The notes beneath the pieces are model-generated. The model saw only the letters and a list, made by a program, of their open reading frames with translations. It did not search any database and had not been told where the DNA came from. Shown in pieces: positions 35,688 through 44,452 of a stretch of 64,000 nucleotides of DNA. Where the stretch lies: NCBI GenBank assembly GCA_018822545.1, contig JAHJKA010000068.1:39299-103298 (forward strand). The letters are read 5' to 3'. The translations under genes and the position numbers were made by a program. How positions within the stretch are numbered: the stretch's first letter is position 1; each line of letters starts with the position of its first letter. This stretch comes from Pseudomonadota bacterium. GTDB taxonomy: Bacteria > Desulfobacterota > Desulfobulbia > Desulfobulbales > SURF-16.

Positions 35688-38101
35688 TACTTGGCCTCCT
35701 GCGATTTTATTTCTTCATGTGCTGAATCTGTCATGGTTTCGTCATCATCTTTCTCTTTCTCAACCGAGGAATCGTCCTTGACCATTTCCGGCTCTTCTTT
35801 GCTCTGCTCAGTGATATTTTCAACTTTCTTTGTTTCGTTTTTGTTGATCACGTTTGCGCCCGGCTTGCCTTTTTTCTTACTGGCCGCGTCATCAATGAGG
35901 GCAAGGGAGGAAAGAAGATCCATCTCATCAAGCTCAGATGCCTTGGCGACGGACCGTTCTGCCGCCAGGGGAAGTTTCGGTTTTTCACCCTCCGCCATCA
36001 ACTCCTGGGCAAAACTGTCCAGTCTTTTGGTTATCTCATGCTTGCCCAGATCAAAGGTGGTGGCGTGGGACAGGTCATGGCCCAGGTGATCAAAAATGTC
36101 ATGGGACAGGGATCGGGACTGTCTTTTTTCATCCCCGGTGCCCGGGCTCGGTGTCTTGCCCAACCCCGCCGCCTCGTCTTTCTTGTATTGACCGAGGGCG
36201 GCCTGCTGTAATTTTTCCTTAAAATCATCACCTTCGTCATCATCATCGCCAGGTGGCAGGGAGGAAAGGACATCCGACATACCGGCAGCCAGCTCCACAT
36301 CACTGAGTTGGGCAGCTTGAGTGCTCTCCTGCTCCGCCTCATCCGTTTGCCACCTGTCCGCACGTTCCTCCTCGCCTTCTTGTTCGTCATCTTCAGACCA
36401 GGCCGCGCTTTCCGTATCCCAGGGCACCTCAATCTCCCCCTGGTCAAAATTATCTTCGGAAAAACTGCTGATTAAACTCAGATACGGGTCCTGCGGGGCC
36501 CGGGCGCTTGCAAACCCTTCGGCGCCCACCGCCATATCGTAATATCCGCCCATGCCTTGGGCGGTTGCTGCCAGCTGAGCCGCCCTGACCAGCTCATCGA
36601 ATTTTGCCATGATATAGTCGCCGGGGCAGGTGGTTGCAGCCCATTCCCGATGGCCTTTGATGTTTGTTCTGTCGATGGTGATCCCATACTTGTCGCAGAG
36701 CCATCTGATGAGTTTGGCGGCGGCATCGAGCATGGCCTGGGGCACGGCGACCTTTTGATAGTCACCGATAAAAGCGATACCGATATTATCCTTGTTGTGG
36801 CCGCCCACATGGGAGCCGGTGCGCTCCATATTTTCCCGGCCCTGCCAGACCCGGCCATCGCTGCTGATGAGAAAGTGATAGCCGATGTCTTTCCACTTCT
36901 TAGTGGTGATGTGATAGTTCTGGATCCCTCTGATTCTCTCTTCCACCGACGATTTGTCATCATTGGGGGTGGCGGTATGATGGATGGTGATATGCTTTGG
37001 ACTGTGGACGCTGCCCACGGTGCCGACCTTTTTGGCGCCCCAGGTGCTGCGCAGGTTGACATAGTCAGGCGGCATGGGCAGCGAAGAACTTAAGGCGCTG
37101 CCAAAGCTGCTGCCCGGCTTTTCACCCCGGTCTCGATGGCGCTGGTCGGCCTCGAAAAACTTCGACATGGTCTTGCCCAAAGGCGCCCTGAATTTTCTGG
37201 CCAGGCCGATACTGAGACCTGCAGCCAGGATACCGGCCTGGGTCAGCCAGGCCGGGGGCTGTGGTGCAGGCAATGCCGATTTGTCGCGGGCCACCTGGAA
37301 GAGAAGGGGTTTCGGCAAGGCCTTGCCGGCGGCATCATAGGTCACCCAGGTGGAACCTTTGGTGTTCCAGAGCCAGAACGGTTTCTTGGCCGGAGTGGTA
37401 TTGCTGTTTTGGACAACTTTCTTGCCCTTTTCGCCATGCCAGAAATTCATACCAGCGCCACCCTTGGCGGCGGTGCAGGTAACGCCCAGCGTTTTAGCAA
37501 TTTCCACGGCAAGGCCCGGCAGGCTTAATTTGCCCATGTTAAAGCGTTTCAGATAGGGATCGATAACGGCATCACCGATACCGGAAAAACTGTCGGACGC
37601 GTATCCGCAGTAACAACCCCAGATCTGCCATGCCGCTTTTTCCAGGTGATTGTTTTTGATTTTCTGCAGTGTGGTCTGGTCAACAGCATGGGTGAAAAAG
37701 CCTGCGACCAGGGCATCTTCGTCTTTCATCGCCGCGATGGCCAGGGCGCTTGAAGTGCCGGTCATGCCATTTATTCTTTTGGCGCGCGCTTTGAGGCGGT
37801 TACCCTGGTCGAATTTATATGCCAGGGAAAGCATGGTTGAATCGCCATGGCAGGCGATATGCACCTGGCGTATCTTCTCGGTGGCCTTGGCCAGCGAATC
37901 GATAATGATATTTTTCGTCCAGGCCTGCAGCACATAGATTTTATCGGAGGGATATAGTGCGGCCAGGGTATCCTTCAGGGTTGCAGCAACCAGCTCAAGG
38001 GAGCGGTCATTGTCTTTGCCGGTGGGAAACGCCGGCACTTTGCCGGGATCACCGGAAAAACCGTAAAAAACGTATATCGATTTCGCAGTTGGATTCGTCA
38101 T
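35687..38101 (-). CDS. Caspase/CHAT-like domain fused to zinc PGRP amidase
   Basis: 804-residue fusion. The N-terminal part (1-225) resembles clan-CD cysteine peptidases: HIACHG (H81 or H85) and WGCYCGYAS (C163/C165) sit at the ends of predicted strands as in caspase/CHAT dyads. Residues 345-500 form a type-2 amidase/PGRP domain that would cleave the MurNAc-L-Ala bond, with zinc ligands H374 (ITIHHTA), H484 and C492 (GHREWAATTCPGD, the same 8-residue spacing as T7 lysozyme) and Y408. The last 280 residues are acidic, low-complexity and probably disordered or coiled. A hydrophobic stretch at 284-300 (AWLTQAGILAAGLSIGL) may touch membranes. No signal peptide is present. Confidence 0.82.
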   Translation of the reverse strand: MTNPTAKSIYVFYGFSGDPGKVPAFPTGKDNDRSLELVAATLKDTLAALYPSDKIYVLQAWTKNIIIDSLAKATEKIRQVHIACHGDSTMLSLAYKFDQGNRLKARAKRINGMTGTSSALAIAAMKDEDALVAGFFTHAVDQTTLQKIKNNHLEKAAWQIWGCYCGYASDSFSGIGDAVIDPYLKRFNMGKLSLPGLAVEIAKTLGVTCTAAKGGAGMNFWHGEKGKKVVQNSNTTPAKKPFWLWNTKGSTWVTYDAAGKALPKPLLFQVARDKSALPAPQPPAWLTQAGILAAGLSIGLARKFRAPLGKTMSKFFEADQRHRDRGEKPGSSFGSALSSSLPMPPDYVNLRSTWGAKKVGTVGSVHSPKHITIHHTATPNDDKSSVEERIRGIQNYHITTKKWKDIGYHFLISSDGRVWQGRENMERTGSHVGGHNKDNIGIAFIGDYQKVAVPQAMLDAAAKLIRWLCDKYGITIDRTNIKGHREWAATTCPGDYIMAKFDELVRAAQLAATAQGMGGYYDMAVGAEGFASARAPQDPYLSLISSFSEDNFDQGEIEVPWDTESAAWSEDDEQEGEEERADRWQTDEAEQESTQAAQLSDVELAAGMSDVLSSLPPGDDDDEGDDFKEKLQQAALGQYKKDEAAGLGKTPSPGTGDEKRQSRSLSHDIFDHLGHDLSHATTFDLGKHEITKRLDSFAQELMAEGEKPKLPLAAERSVAKASELDEMDLLSSLALIDDAASKKKGKPGANVINKNETKKVENITEQSKEEPEMVKDDSSVEKEKDDDETMTDSAHEEIKSQEAK

Positions 38102-38142
38102 ATTTCACCTTTAAAAACGCTTAAAAAAAGGCGCCTGTTTGC

Positions 38143-38910
38143 TTATCCGTCTATCTCCATGCTGATGACCGCATACGGATCCAGGGCGATTTTCAACTTA
38201 TTTGAGCCTTGACCAAGGGCGTGCGGTGCAACACTCATCTGAATGGTTTGTCCGTCGCTTGCCAGGATTTCAACAGGGATGTCGTTGATGAGGGCGGTCG
38301 GATAGCCTTTATGCCGGCTGATAATCAGATTGTCGCCATCAAGCTTCAACACCGAAGCATCCTTCTCCTGACCAAGGCTCACGGCCTTTACCCGCGGCGC
38401 GGACTGCTTCCTCCTGGCCTTCTGAATCATGTTGGCCAGTTTATCGTACTTCTCCTTAATATTTTTTTTGTCTGATCCTGAGTCGCCAAGCACCCTATCC
38501 ACCTTGATATTTCTGTTTTCCATTCTGCTGATATCCTTTGCAGACTTCACCCCGATCCGCCGCATCTCGAGTTTGGTTTCTTCATCAACACCCTCCAGAT
38601 CATCAATGGCAATGTCATCGCCGCTGATCGGCTCGGAGGTGTGCTGGGCGATTTGCGCATCCGTGATCGACCCTAACTGGATGGACATCTTCGAGAAGCC
38701 GGTGTCACCACTTTTTGCGTTTGAAAACAACACTTTGCCATTTTGAAATGTAGGAAAAACATGGAGGTCCAGGGACACATCCTTCACCGTATAGGTGAGC
38801 TTACGGTTAATGCCCTTCACTGCCAGGGTATCCTGCGCCTTGTCCAGTTCAATGATGAACGAATCGAGAAAACGCTCAATATTCCAATCGTTAGTCTCTC
38901 TCTGGGCCAT
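38143..38910 (-). CDS. Trypco2-like, helix-hairpin-helix and Ig-like segments protein
   Basis: 255-residue protein. Residues 5-90 (SFIIELDKAQDTL, then LTYTVKDVSLDLHVFP) resemble the trypsin-co-occurring domain 2 (trypco2) known from peptidase-centred conflict systems. Residues about 105-140 (IDDLEGVDEETKLEMRRIG, then VKSAKDISRM) look like a helix-hairpin-helix/DUF4332-type element. A basic helical linker and a C-terminal beta-rich IPT/Ig-like segment end the protein. The frame opens at a TTG (38928); I use the ATG at 38910, which overlaps the upstream gene by 20 nt. The trypco2 match is by eye only. Confidence 0.75.
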   Translation of the reverse strand: MAQRETNDWNIERFLDSFIIELDKAQDTLAVKGINRKLTYTVKDVSLDLHVFPTFQNGKVLFSNAKSGDTGFSKMSIQLGSITDAQIAQHTSEPISGDDIAIDDLEGVDEETKLEMRRIGVKSAKDISRMENRNIKVDRVLGDSGSDKKNIKEKYDKLANMIQKARRKQSAPRVKAVSLGQEKDASVLKLDGDNLIISRHKGYPTALINDIPVEILASDGQTIQMSVAPHALGQGSNKLKIALDPYAVISMEIDG

Positions 38911-39202
38911 TTCCAACAACCAAGCCAAGCCGCATTCGATGCAATACGGGAAATATTGTTGTTTCTATCTGCTGGGTGGGCGGCGCGCCGGCCAGCCTGA
39001 CGTTGCCATCCTCATCCACCTTCACCCCGATCTCAACCGGCATATCCACCTTCACTTCGGTGACCGAGCAAGCCATGCCGACCGTGTCGTCTCGCATTTC
39101 GTCGGTGAAATCAGTGAAACCCAAAACAAAATCCATCACCGGCGATAAAAACTCAAACGCACGGATCGGCTCCTCCCCGTTCTTTTCGTTCTCGACAGTC
39201 AT
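38891..39202 (-). CDS. Small conserved-looking protein of the cluster, unknown
   Basis: 103-residue acidic protein I do not recognise. It contains a beta-rich core (EVKVDMPVEIGVKVDEDG) and a distinctive end (APPTQQIETTIFPVLHRMRL). It could be an adaptor or companion of the trypco2-like protein, whose start it overlaps by 20 nt. It begins 10 nt after the 698-residue gene, with no strong ribosome site of its own, so it is probably translated by coupling. Confidence 0.65.
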   Translation of the reverse strand: MTVENEKNGEEPIRAFEFLSPVMDFVLGFTDFTDEMRDDTVGMACSVTEVKVDMPVEIGVKVDEDGNVRLAGAPPTQQIETTIFPVLHRMRLGLVVGNGPERD

Positions 39203-39212
39203 AGCGTTCTGA

Positions 39213-41309
39213 TCAATCCATCATCGTCTTATCGTGATCAGGGTTGACCTTGACGAGCTGCACCGGAAAAACCGGCACCCGTTTACGATTTTTTATCTTC
39301 ATGCCATCAATAACATCGGGTTCGTTCGGATTCTGACTGCCGCTGACGCTCTCACCGGTTACAGCAGCGGCCAGATGAATGGCCGCGACCAGGGGAAAGA
39401 TCACGCTCTTTTCTTCGGTTGCCAGAACTTGGCCGGTTGCCTCATCCACCTCTTTGGCCTTCTGCAGCACCACCCGATGCAGGTTGAACTCCGGATAGAC
39501 AAAGAGGGCGGCGCTGTCTCCGGGCATGGCGCCTAATTCCATACTTGTACGCCCGGCGACATTGTAACGGGCGTGAAAGTCATCATTACGTAAGGCGGCA
39601 AGATCCATGGGCTCAAGGGACGGGTGGGAGGAGATCTGCGGCAGCAATCTGTTCAAGGCATCCGGGCTCAACTCCATCCCGCTCTTGAGCTTGCCGATAT
39701 CATGCCGGAGCTGCTTTTCTTCTATTCTGGTCACCGTCGGGTTACGGGCATTATTGCCGCTGGAGGTGGCAAGGGCATAGGTGTAGCGGCATTGAAAGGT
39801 GATGCGCCGCAAATCTTTACTAAAAGAGCTCTGCCAGACCTTATGGCTGAAGGCCGGATATTTGTTTTTGTCGGCAACGATCACCGTGCCCACCGAATCT
39901 TCGACCCGATCAAAAATGGTATCACCAACCAGGGTGATGAGTTGTGATTTTGAGGTGCCGCGTGCCTCGCCGCCCTTGTTCTTCCAAACCAGAACAGCCT
40001 TGACCAGATATTCTTCACCCGGCTTTAAGTCGGCAAGTTTGGCGGCGCTTATTTTTGCCGTGGCCGGCAGCAGCCCGCCGCTTAAATCCTTGACCGCGCC
40101 GTTAACCTCGGCCAGGGTTTTCAGGGATTCCGGCTCTTTCACCAGCAGATGGAGGGTGGCCCTTTTGATGGTTTTCGGGGTATTGAGTTTAAGGGGAAAG
40201 GTCAGGTCCTTGCCATGCTTGTAGGCTATCCGGGAACGACCATGGACGTTGATGGTCTTAACGCCTTCAAAATCAAGGGTTACCGAATTGATCCTCTTGT
40301 AGCTGATGTCATTTTGCTCGGCCTGGACAGCAAGCCCCATACTCATTAACAATTTATCCAGGGCTGGGTCATCAACGCCGGGATTAATTTTGCCCAGGAA
40401 ATCAAGCTCAGCCTGATCAAGCTTTTCAATGGTCTTAAAGGCATCTTTGAGGCCATCAACCGCGATACCGGCAAGCTTGGTCGGCGACACGCTATCCACC
40501 ACACCCTTAATGGTCTCCGGCGATAAAACATTTTTCAAAAGCGGCATCAAGGCCGGCAAGGCAGCCAGCAAGGCCGGGGCGATCTGGGCCTCGGCATATT
40601 GACGCTGGACGCTTGCCGCTTCTGCCGCCACCCTTTTATCGGAGTAGAACACGCCTTGCGAGGTGGCCTTGGCAGCGGTGAACTGTTTTAAAAGTTCCAT
40701 GATCATCTTGATCATCTCACCGCCGCCGGCTCCGGCACCTGCTCCCGCGCCCGCGCCTTCTTCGGCTTTCCCTCCCCCACCTTTGCCGCCGCCCAGCAGT
40801 GAGGGCAGAATTTTTTCAGCGATGGGCAACACCTTTGAAATGATGCCGGATATCGCCCCCAGAAACATGGATTCGGCAATGGGCGCTGCCTTATATGAAA
40901 AAGGGCTGTTATCTACATATTCATCATAATCTTGCATCACAGGTACCTCTCCTCTTCCTAAGGAAAACGCGTGGCCGGAATCAGGGGCAGGAAGGACAGA
41001 AATAATGTCGGAAAAGGCCGGCCCCGCCAAATCCCGCGTCCGAAAACTGTAGAGCTGGATGAAGCGATTTTTATTATCAAACAGCTGGGCGAGAACCTTG
41101 ATCCGCAACCGGCCATCAGCGCCTTGCGGCAAAGGCCCGAACAATTCCGACTTGTGGAGCGGCGGCGAGAGCACCCTGCGCCCCTCCCGTTTTACGGTTT
41201 GCTCTTTGTCGCCAATGGCATAGGAGTAAAAGAGATTACTCCCCAGGTCCGCCCGGAAGTTATGGTGCTGATCGCTGTATCCGTCGTCGCTTAGTATCGC
41301 TAGAGCCAT
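39213..41309 (-). CDS. Large unrecognised cluster protein with Gly/Ala linker
   Basis: 698 residues, no signal peptide and no family I can name. The N-terminal about 120 residues are beta-rich (NLFYSYAIGDKEQTVKREGR). A hydrophobic-leaning segment around 145-175 precedes a Gly/Ala low-complexity linker at about 175-200. A helical part follows (ALLAALPALMPLLKNVLSP), and the C-terminal half is beta-rich with several short Ig-like repeats. It could be a scaffold or surface-contact protein. It starts 3 nt after the 346-residue gene, with little room for its own ribosome site. Confidence 0.7.
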   Translation of the reverse strand: MALAILSDDGYSDQHHNFRADLGSNLFYSYAIGDKEQTVKREGRRVLSPPLHKSELFGPLPQGADGRLRIKVLAQLFDNKNRFIQLYSFRTRDLAGPAFSDIISVLPAPDSGHAFSLGRGEVPVMQDYDEYVDNSPFSYKAAPIAESMFLGAISGIISKVLPIAEKILPSLLGGGKGGGGKAEEGAGAGAGAGAGGGEMIKMIMELLKQFTAAKATSQGVFYSDKRVAAEAASVQRQYAEAQIAPALLAALPALMPLLKNVLSPETIKGVVDSVSPTKLAGIAVDGLKDAFKTIEKLDQAELDFLGKINPGVDDPALDKLLMSMGLAVQAEQNDISYKRINSVTLDFEGVKTINVHGRSRIAYKHGKDLTFPLKLNTPKTIKRATLHLLVKEPESLKTLAEVNGAVKDLSGGLLPATAKISAAKLADLKPGEEYLVKAVLVWKNKGGEARGTSKSQLITLVGDTIFDRVEDSVGTVIVADKNKYPAFSHKVWQSSFSKDLRRITFQCRYTYALATSSGNNARNPTVTRIEEKQLRHDIGKLKSGMELSPDALNRLLPQISSHPSLEPMDLAALRNDDFHARYNVAGRTSMELGAMPGDSAALFVYPEFNLHRVVLQKAKEVDEATGQVLATEEKSVIFPLVAAIHLAAAVTGESVSGSQNPNEPDVIDGMKIKNRKRVPVFPVQLVKVNPDHDKTMMD

Positions 41310-41312
41310 CGC

Positions 41313-42353
41313 CTATTTTTTAGCCGTCTCTTCCTGCTTATTGGGGCTGTTAGCCTTAATATCGGCGAGCTCGATATCCATAAAATTATCGAGCTTAAAG
41401 TAGTCCGATTTAAAGGTGATATCGACGGAACCGGTAATCTTGGCCGCAAGTTCAGTGGACGCCTCGCTCTTGGCCGATGACACGGAAATCTGGGTCGATC
41501 TGTACGAGCTACTGCCCCCTGCCCCGCCACCGCCGAAAATCTTGCCGATCAAGCCCGTGCTGCCGCGGGCATAGGCGCCGGCGGAAAATGATTGTTTCGA
41601 GGCGGCCTTGTCAGCTTTTTGGATTTGCTCCTTGGCCTTGATGTCAAAGATGACCGCGGCCTTGACATTACCTTTCTCCACCACCAAACGGGTTATCCCC
41701 ATGAGAATGGTTTCCCGCAGGAGCTTTCTCTGCTCTTTGGCCATGGCGATCTTAGCATCCATAATCTTGGCCTTGACCTGATTGTCGCCGATATCAACGG
41801 CATTGCCGTCTTTATCGGTGAGCACCGCCTTGGGCTGGCCATTGTCATCCTTTTCGTCATCGGAAAAATCAAAGCTGAATTCATCCGAATTGTTCTCGGC
41901 CAGGTAGCCAAACGCCGCCGCATCATCAACCTCTTTGACAAACTTGGAGATCGATGCCGTCGCGGTTTTCAGAAGGGTCTGGTAGCTCTCCATCTGTTTC
42001 AAGGTCACCTCGAGATTGGCGTCGAACACCCCCTTCAAGAGATCGGAGACAAATTTCGGAAAATCCACCTGCCGGACAAAATCACCGGCAAGTTGCCCGG
42101 CCTGATCGATGCGCTTGTTGGTATGCCGTTCATCATCGATGAGGTCAGAGGCCTTCTTATCTGTTATCTTTGGCACCTTCATTGCTTCAGCAGTGTTGCC
42201 ACGGGCAAGGGTGCTGAACTGCTGATTATATATGTCTTTAAAAAGCGCCTTTTGCTCTGCCATGGGCATCGTGCTGAAGCTTAGAGAATCAGTCAGAATG
42301 GCCTGGGTAGACTTGAGCGCTTGAGCTTTTATGACCTCGGGATCAATAGTCAT
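41313..42353 (-). CDS. Unrecognised cluster protein
   Basis: 346-residue soluble protein without recognised domains. The N-terminal two thirds are helical (DFVRQVDFPKFVSDLLKGVF, then MAKEQRKLLRETILMGITRL). An acidic DD/EE insertion lies at about 160-175. A Gly/Ser-rich stretch near 275-290 (GKIFGGGGAGGSSSYRS) separates a C-terminal beta-rich tail. It has a good ribosome site (GGAGG) at an ATG at 42353. It is part of the same transcript as its neighbours. Confidence 0.7.
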   Translation of the reverse strand: MTIDPEVIKAQALKSTQAILTDSLSFSTMPMAEQKALFKDIYNQQFSTLARGNTAEAMKVPKITDKKASDLIDDERHTNKRIDQAGQLAGDFVRQVDFPKFVSDLLKGVFDANLEVTLKQMESYQTLLKTATASISKFVKEVDDAAAFGYLAENNSDEFSFDFSDDEKDDNGQPKAVLTDKDGNAVDIGDNQVKAKIMDAKIAMAKEQRKLLRETILMGITRLVVEKGNVKAAVIFDIKAKEQIQKADKAASKQSFSAGAYARGSTGLIGKIFGGGGAGGSSSYRSTQISVSSAKSEASTELAAKITGSVDITFKSDYFKLDNFMDIELADIKANSPNKQEETAKK

Positions 42354-42400
42354 TTACAAAACCTCCATATCCGCTTTTATTGCTTGACCGTTTTTAGGTA

Positions 42401-44440
42401 TCAATCATCGAAGTCATCAAATTCTTCATCACCTTCAAAGTCATCGAATCCTTCGTCATCTTCGGACTGGCTCCCCTCGTCTTGAGGAACAGCGCTCTGA
42501 GCAATAATCCAGGCTTCTGCGGAGCGAATAAGTGTTTCAAACTCTTCATCGGAGACGGTCGCCTCATTAAAATTGGCGATCCACTGGAACACCTTGTTGC
42601 CTTTGCCGGCAACGGTCTTTAAGGCCGACAGGTTGGGCACAGACTCAAAGGGCGGTTCCTTGTGCAGCCGGTCAATGACGGTCCAGCGATCCCTGCGGGT
42701 CCCGAATCCGTAGAAGTCGGTAATCTCGGCTGAGTCCAGAACATTAAAGCAGGTATCAAGAAGGCTGCGGAGCTGGGCGGCCTGGGTTTTGGTCCTGCCA
42801 TTACCGTATTCGGTCAGATTGTATTGCAGTTCTTTGGTGGCCTGGTAGATCGGCACCCGTGAAACCGGGGCTGCGCCCTCACTGAACACGGAGATTTCTT
42901 CTGATTTCCGGATAAAGTTTGCCACCTCTTCCATGAGGGTGGCCCAGAGGTCCTCGAACTGGTCGTTGACGATCATCCGGTCGAGCACCTCCACATCGCC
43001 TTTGCCCAAAGTTTTCTTGTACGACATTCCCCGCTCTTCAGGTGTGTTGCGCCGTTCTCTGTCCTGCCACAGGCGTTCAAGGGTGTCGGTGACTGCTGAT
43101 TGCGGCAGATCAAGGATGCCACGGTGCCAGTTGAGATAGAGGACATCCATGAGCTGGAAGATATGCGCTTTTTCACCCAGTTCGTAGGCATAATCCAGGA
43201 AGCCTGCGGCCAGGATGTTTTCTCTGTCGATGGCCTGATCAACCACTTCGTCAAAGGTATCCACTGAAAAATTCCAGCCACCGGCAGTGGGGCTGCCGTA
43301 CATGGTGCTTTCAGACGTACTGGTGGCATTATTATAGGCCAGGGCAAAGTATTCGTCGTAGCCGCCGTTATCGAATTTGGTGTCGTCGGTAATATTAATG
43401 CCAGCCGCCAGAAGGTGGGAAACCATCCTGCGCTTGATGTCATCGGTGAACTTTTCCTGCTTTATTTCGTTACGGGCAATGTACTTCTCGACGTATTCAC
43501 TGAGCCCCCCTTCTTCCAGGGCGGAATTAAGGATTTTCAGGATTGCCGGTTCCACCGCGTTGGGTCCGTAATGAAAACCGATGGCCATGATGTCCTTGAC
43601 AAACAACTTGAGCTCCTCGTCTTGGAGCTGAATCTTGTTATCATTAAGAACGCCAATGGCAATCTTCTCAATCACCGCATATCGTACCTTCTTGAGTTCC
43701 CGGACAACGGACTCGGCAAACCCCAGAGGGTCTTGCAACAATTCAACATTCGTCACTAAACCGGCGATGATTTTTTTGTAGATAGGGAGTCTGTTGAGCA
43801 TCAGCCTGTCTAAATACTCAAGCCCCATATTGTTTAATTTTGTGGTGACCTTTTTAAGTTGGGTGGCATATCCTGACAGGTCGCCATCCGCATCACCATA
43901 TTCACTGCTTGCCGCAATAAAGTTCAGGGCATTGGTGAGCCGCTGATCCAGAGACTGGCTGGGCACAGTAATTCTCAGGTAATCAGGCACCTGCTTGGAC
44001 ATGGCTGCTGAAAATTTGTTTGCCGCACTATATGGCCTGTAAATCCTGCTCATTTTTAATTGATTCTCAGTATTCAATGTCGGCACCTCCGTTGATTCTG
44101 ATGGGTTGGGATTGCTTAAATAAAATCGTTCATACGTGTTGAAAAGTTTGCTTAAAGCTTCGGTGGAAAAAGGGATATCTGCCCTTTTCGTCTTGAAGTG
44201 GGCCAGCACCTTTGCATCGCCCTTGTCATAACCGGCGAGTTCAGCAACCCATGCCGCCTCACCTTTACAGATCATGGGACTTTTTTTCTGGCCCTGGAAA
44301 TCCCGGATGACAATCTGCCAATGGGCATCAAGGAGTTTAATTCTTTCCGCTGAGCCTAAGTGAGAGGCAATATCGGGAAGTCCTTCCTTTTTAGGATAAC
44401 TTCTGAGCTGCTCAACAACCTTTTTGATATCTTCCGCCAT
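42401..44440 (-). CDS. Large helical cluster protein, unknown
   Basis: 679-residue, almost entirely alpha-helical soluble protein that I do not recognise; repeated helical pairs suggest an alpha-solenoid or scaffold. The C-terminus is an acidic tail (EDDEGFDDFEGDEEFDDFDD) that may bind a basic partner or act as a peptidase recognition tail. The ATG at 44440 has GGAGGAGG upstream and lies 12 nt after the subtilase stop. Confidence 0.72.
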   Translation of the reverse strand: MAEDIKKVVEQLRSYPKKEGLPDIASHLGSAERIKLLDAHWQIVIRDFQGQKKSPMICKGEAAWVAELAGYDKGDAKVLAHFKTKRADIPFSTEALSKLFNTYERFYLSNPNPSESTEVPTLNTENQLKMSRIYRPYSAANKFSAAMSKQVPDYLRITVPSQSLDQRLTNALNFIAASSEYGDADGDLSGYATQLKKVTTKLNNMGLEYLDRLMLNRLPIYKKIIAGLVTNVELLQDPLGFAESVVRELKKVRYAVIEKIAIGVLNDNKIQLQDEELKLFVKDIMAIGFHYGPNAVEPAILKILNSALEEGGLSEYVEKYIARNEIKQEKFTDDIKRRMVSHLLAAGINITDDTKFDNGGYDEYFALAYNNATSTSESTMYGSPTAGGWNFSVDTFDEVVDQAIDRENILAAGFLDYAYELGEKAHIFQLMDVLYLNWHRGILDLPQSAVTDTLERLWQDRERRNTPEERGMSYKKTLGKGDVEVLDRMIVNDQFEDLWATLMEEVANFIRKSEEISVFSEGAAPVSRVPIYQATKELQYNLTEYGNGRTKTQAAQLRSLLDTCFNVLDSAEITDFYGFGTRRDRWTVIDRLHKEPPFESVPNLSALKTVAGKGNKVFQWIANFNEATVSDEEFETLIRSAEAWIIAQSAVPQDEGSQSEDDEGFDDFEGDEEFDDFDD

Positions 44441-44452
44441 ATACCTCCTCCG

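Noticed and set aside
40720..40800. Gly/Ala low-complexity stretch as tandem DNA repeat
   Set aside because: The codons vary; it is a protein linker rather than a DNA repeat array.
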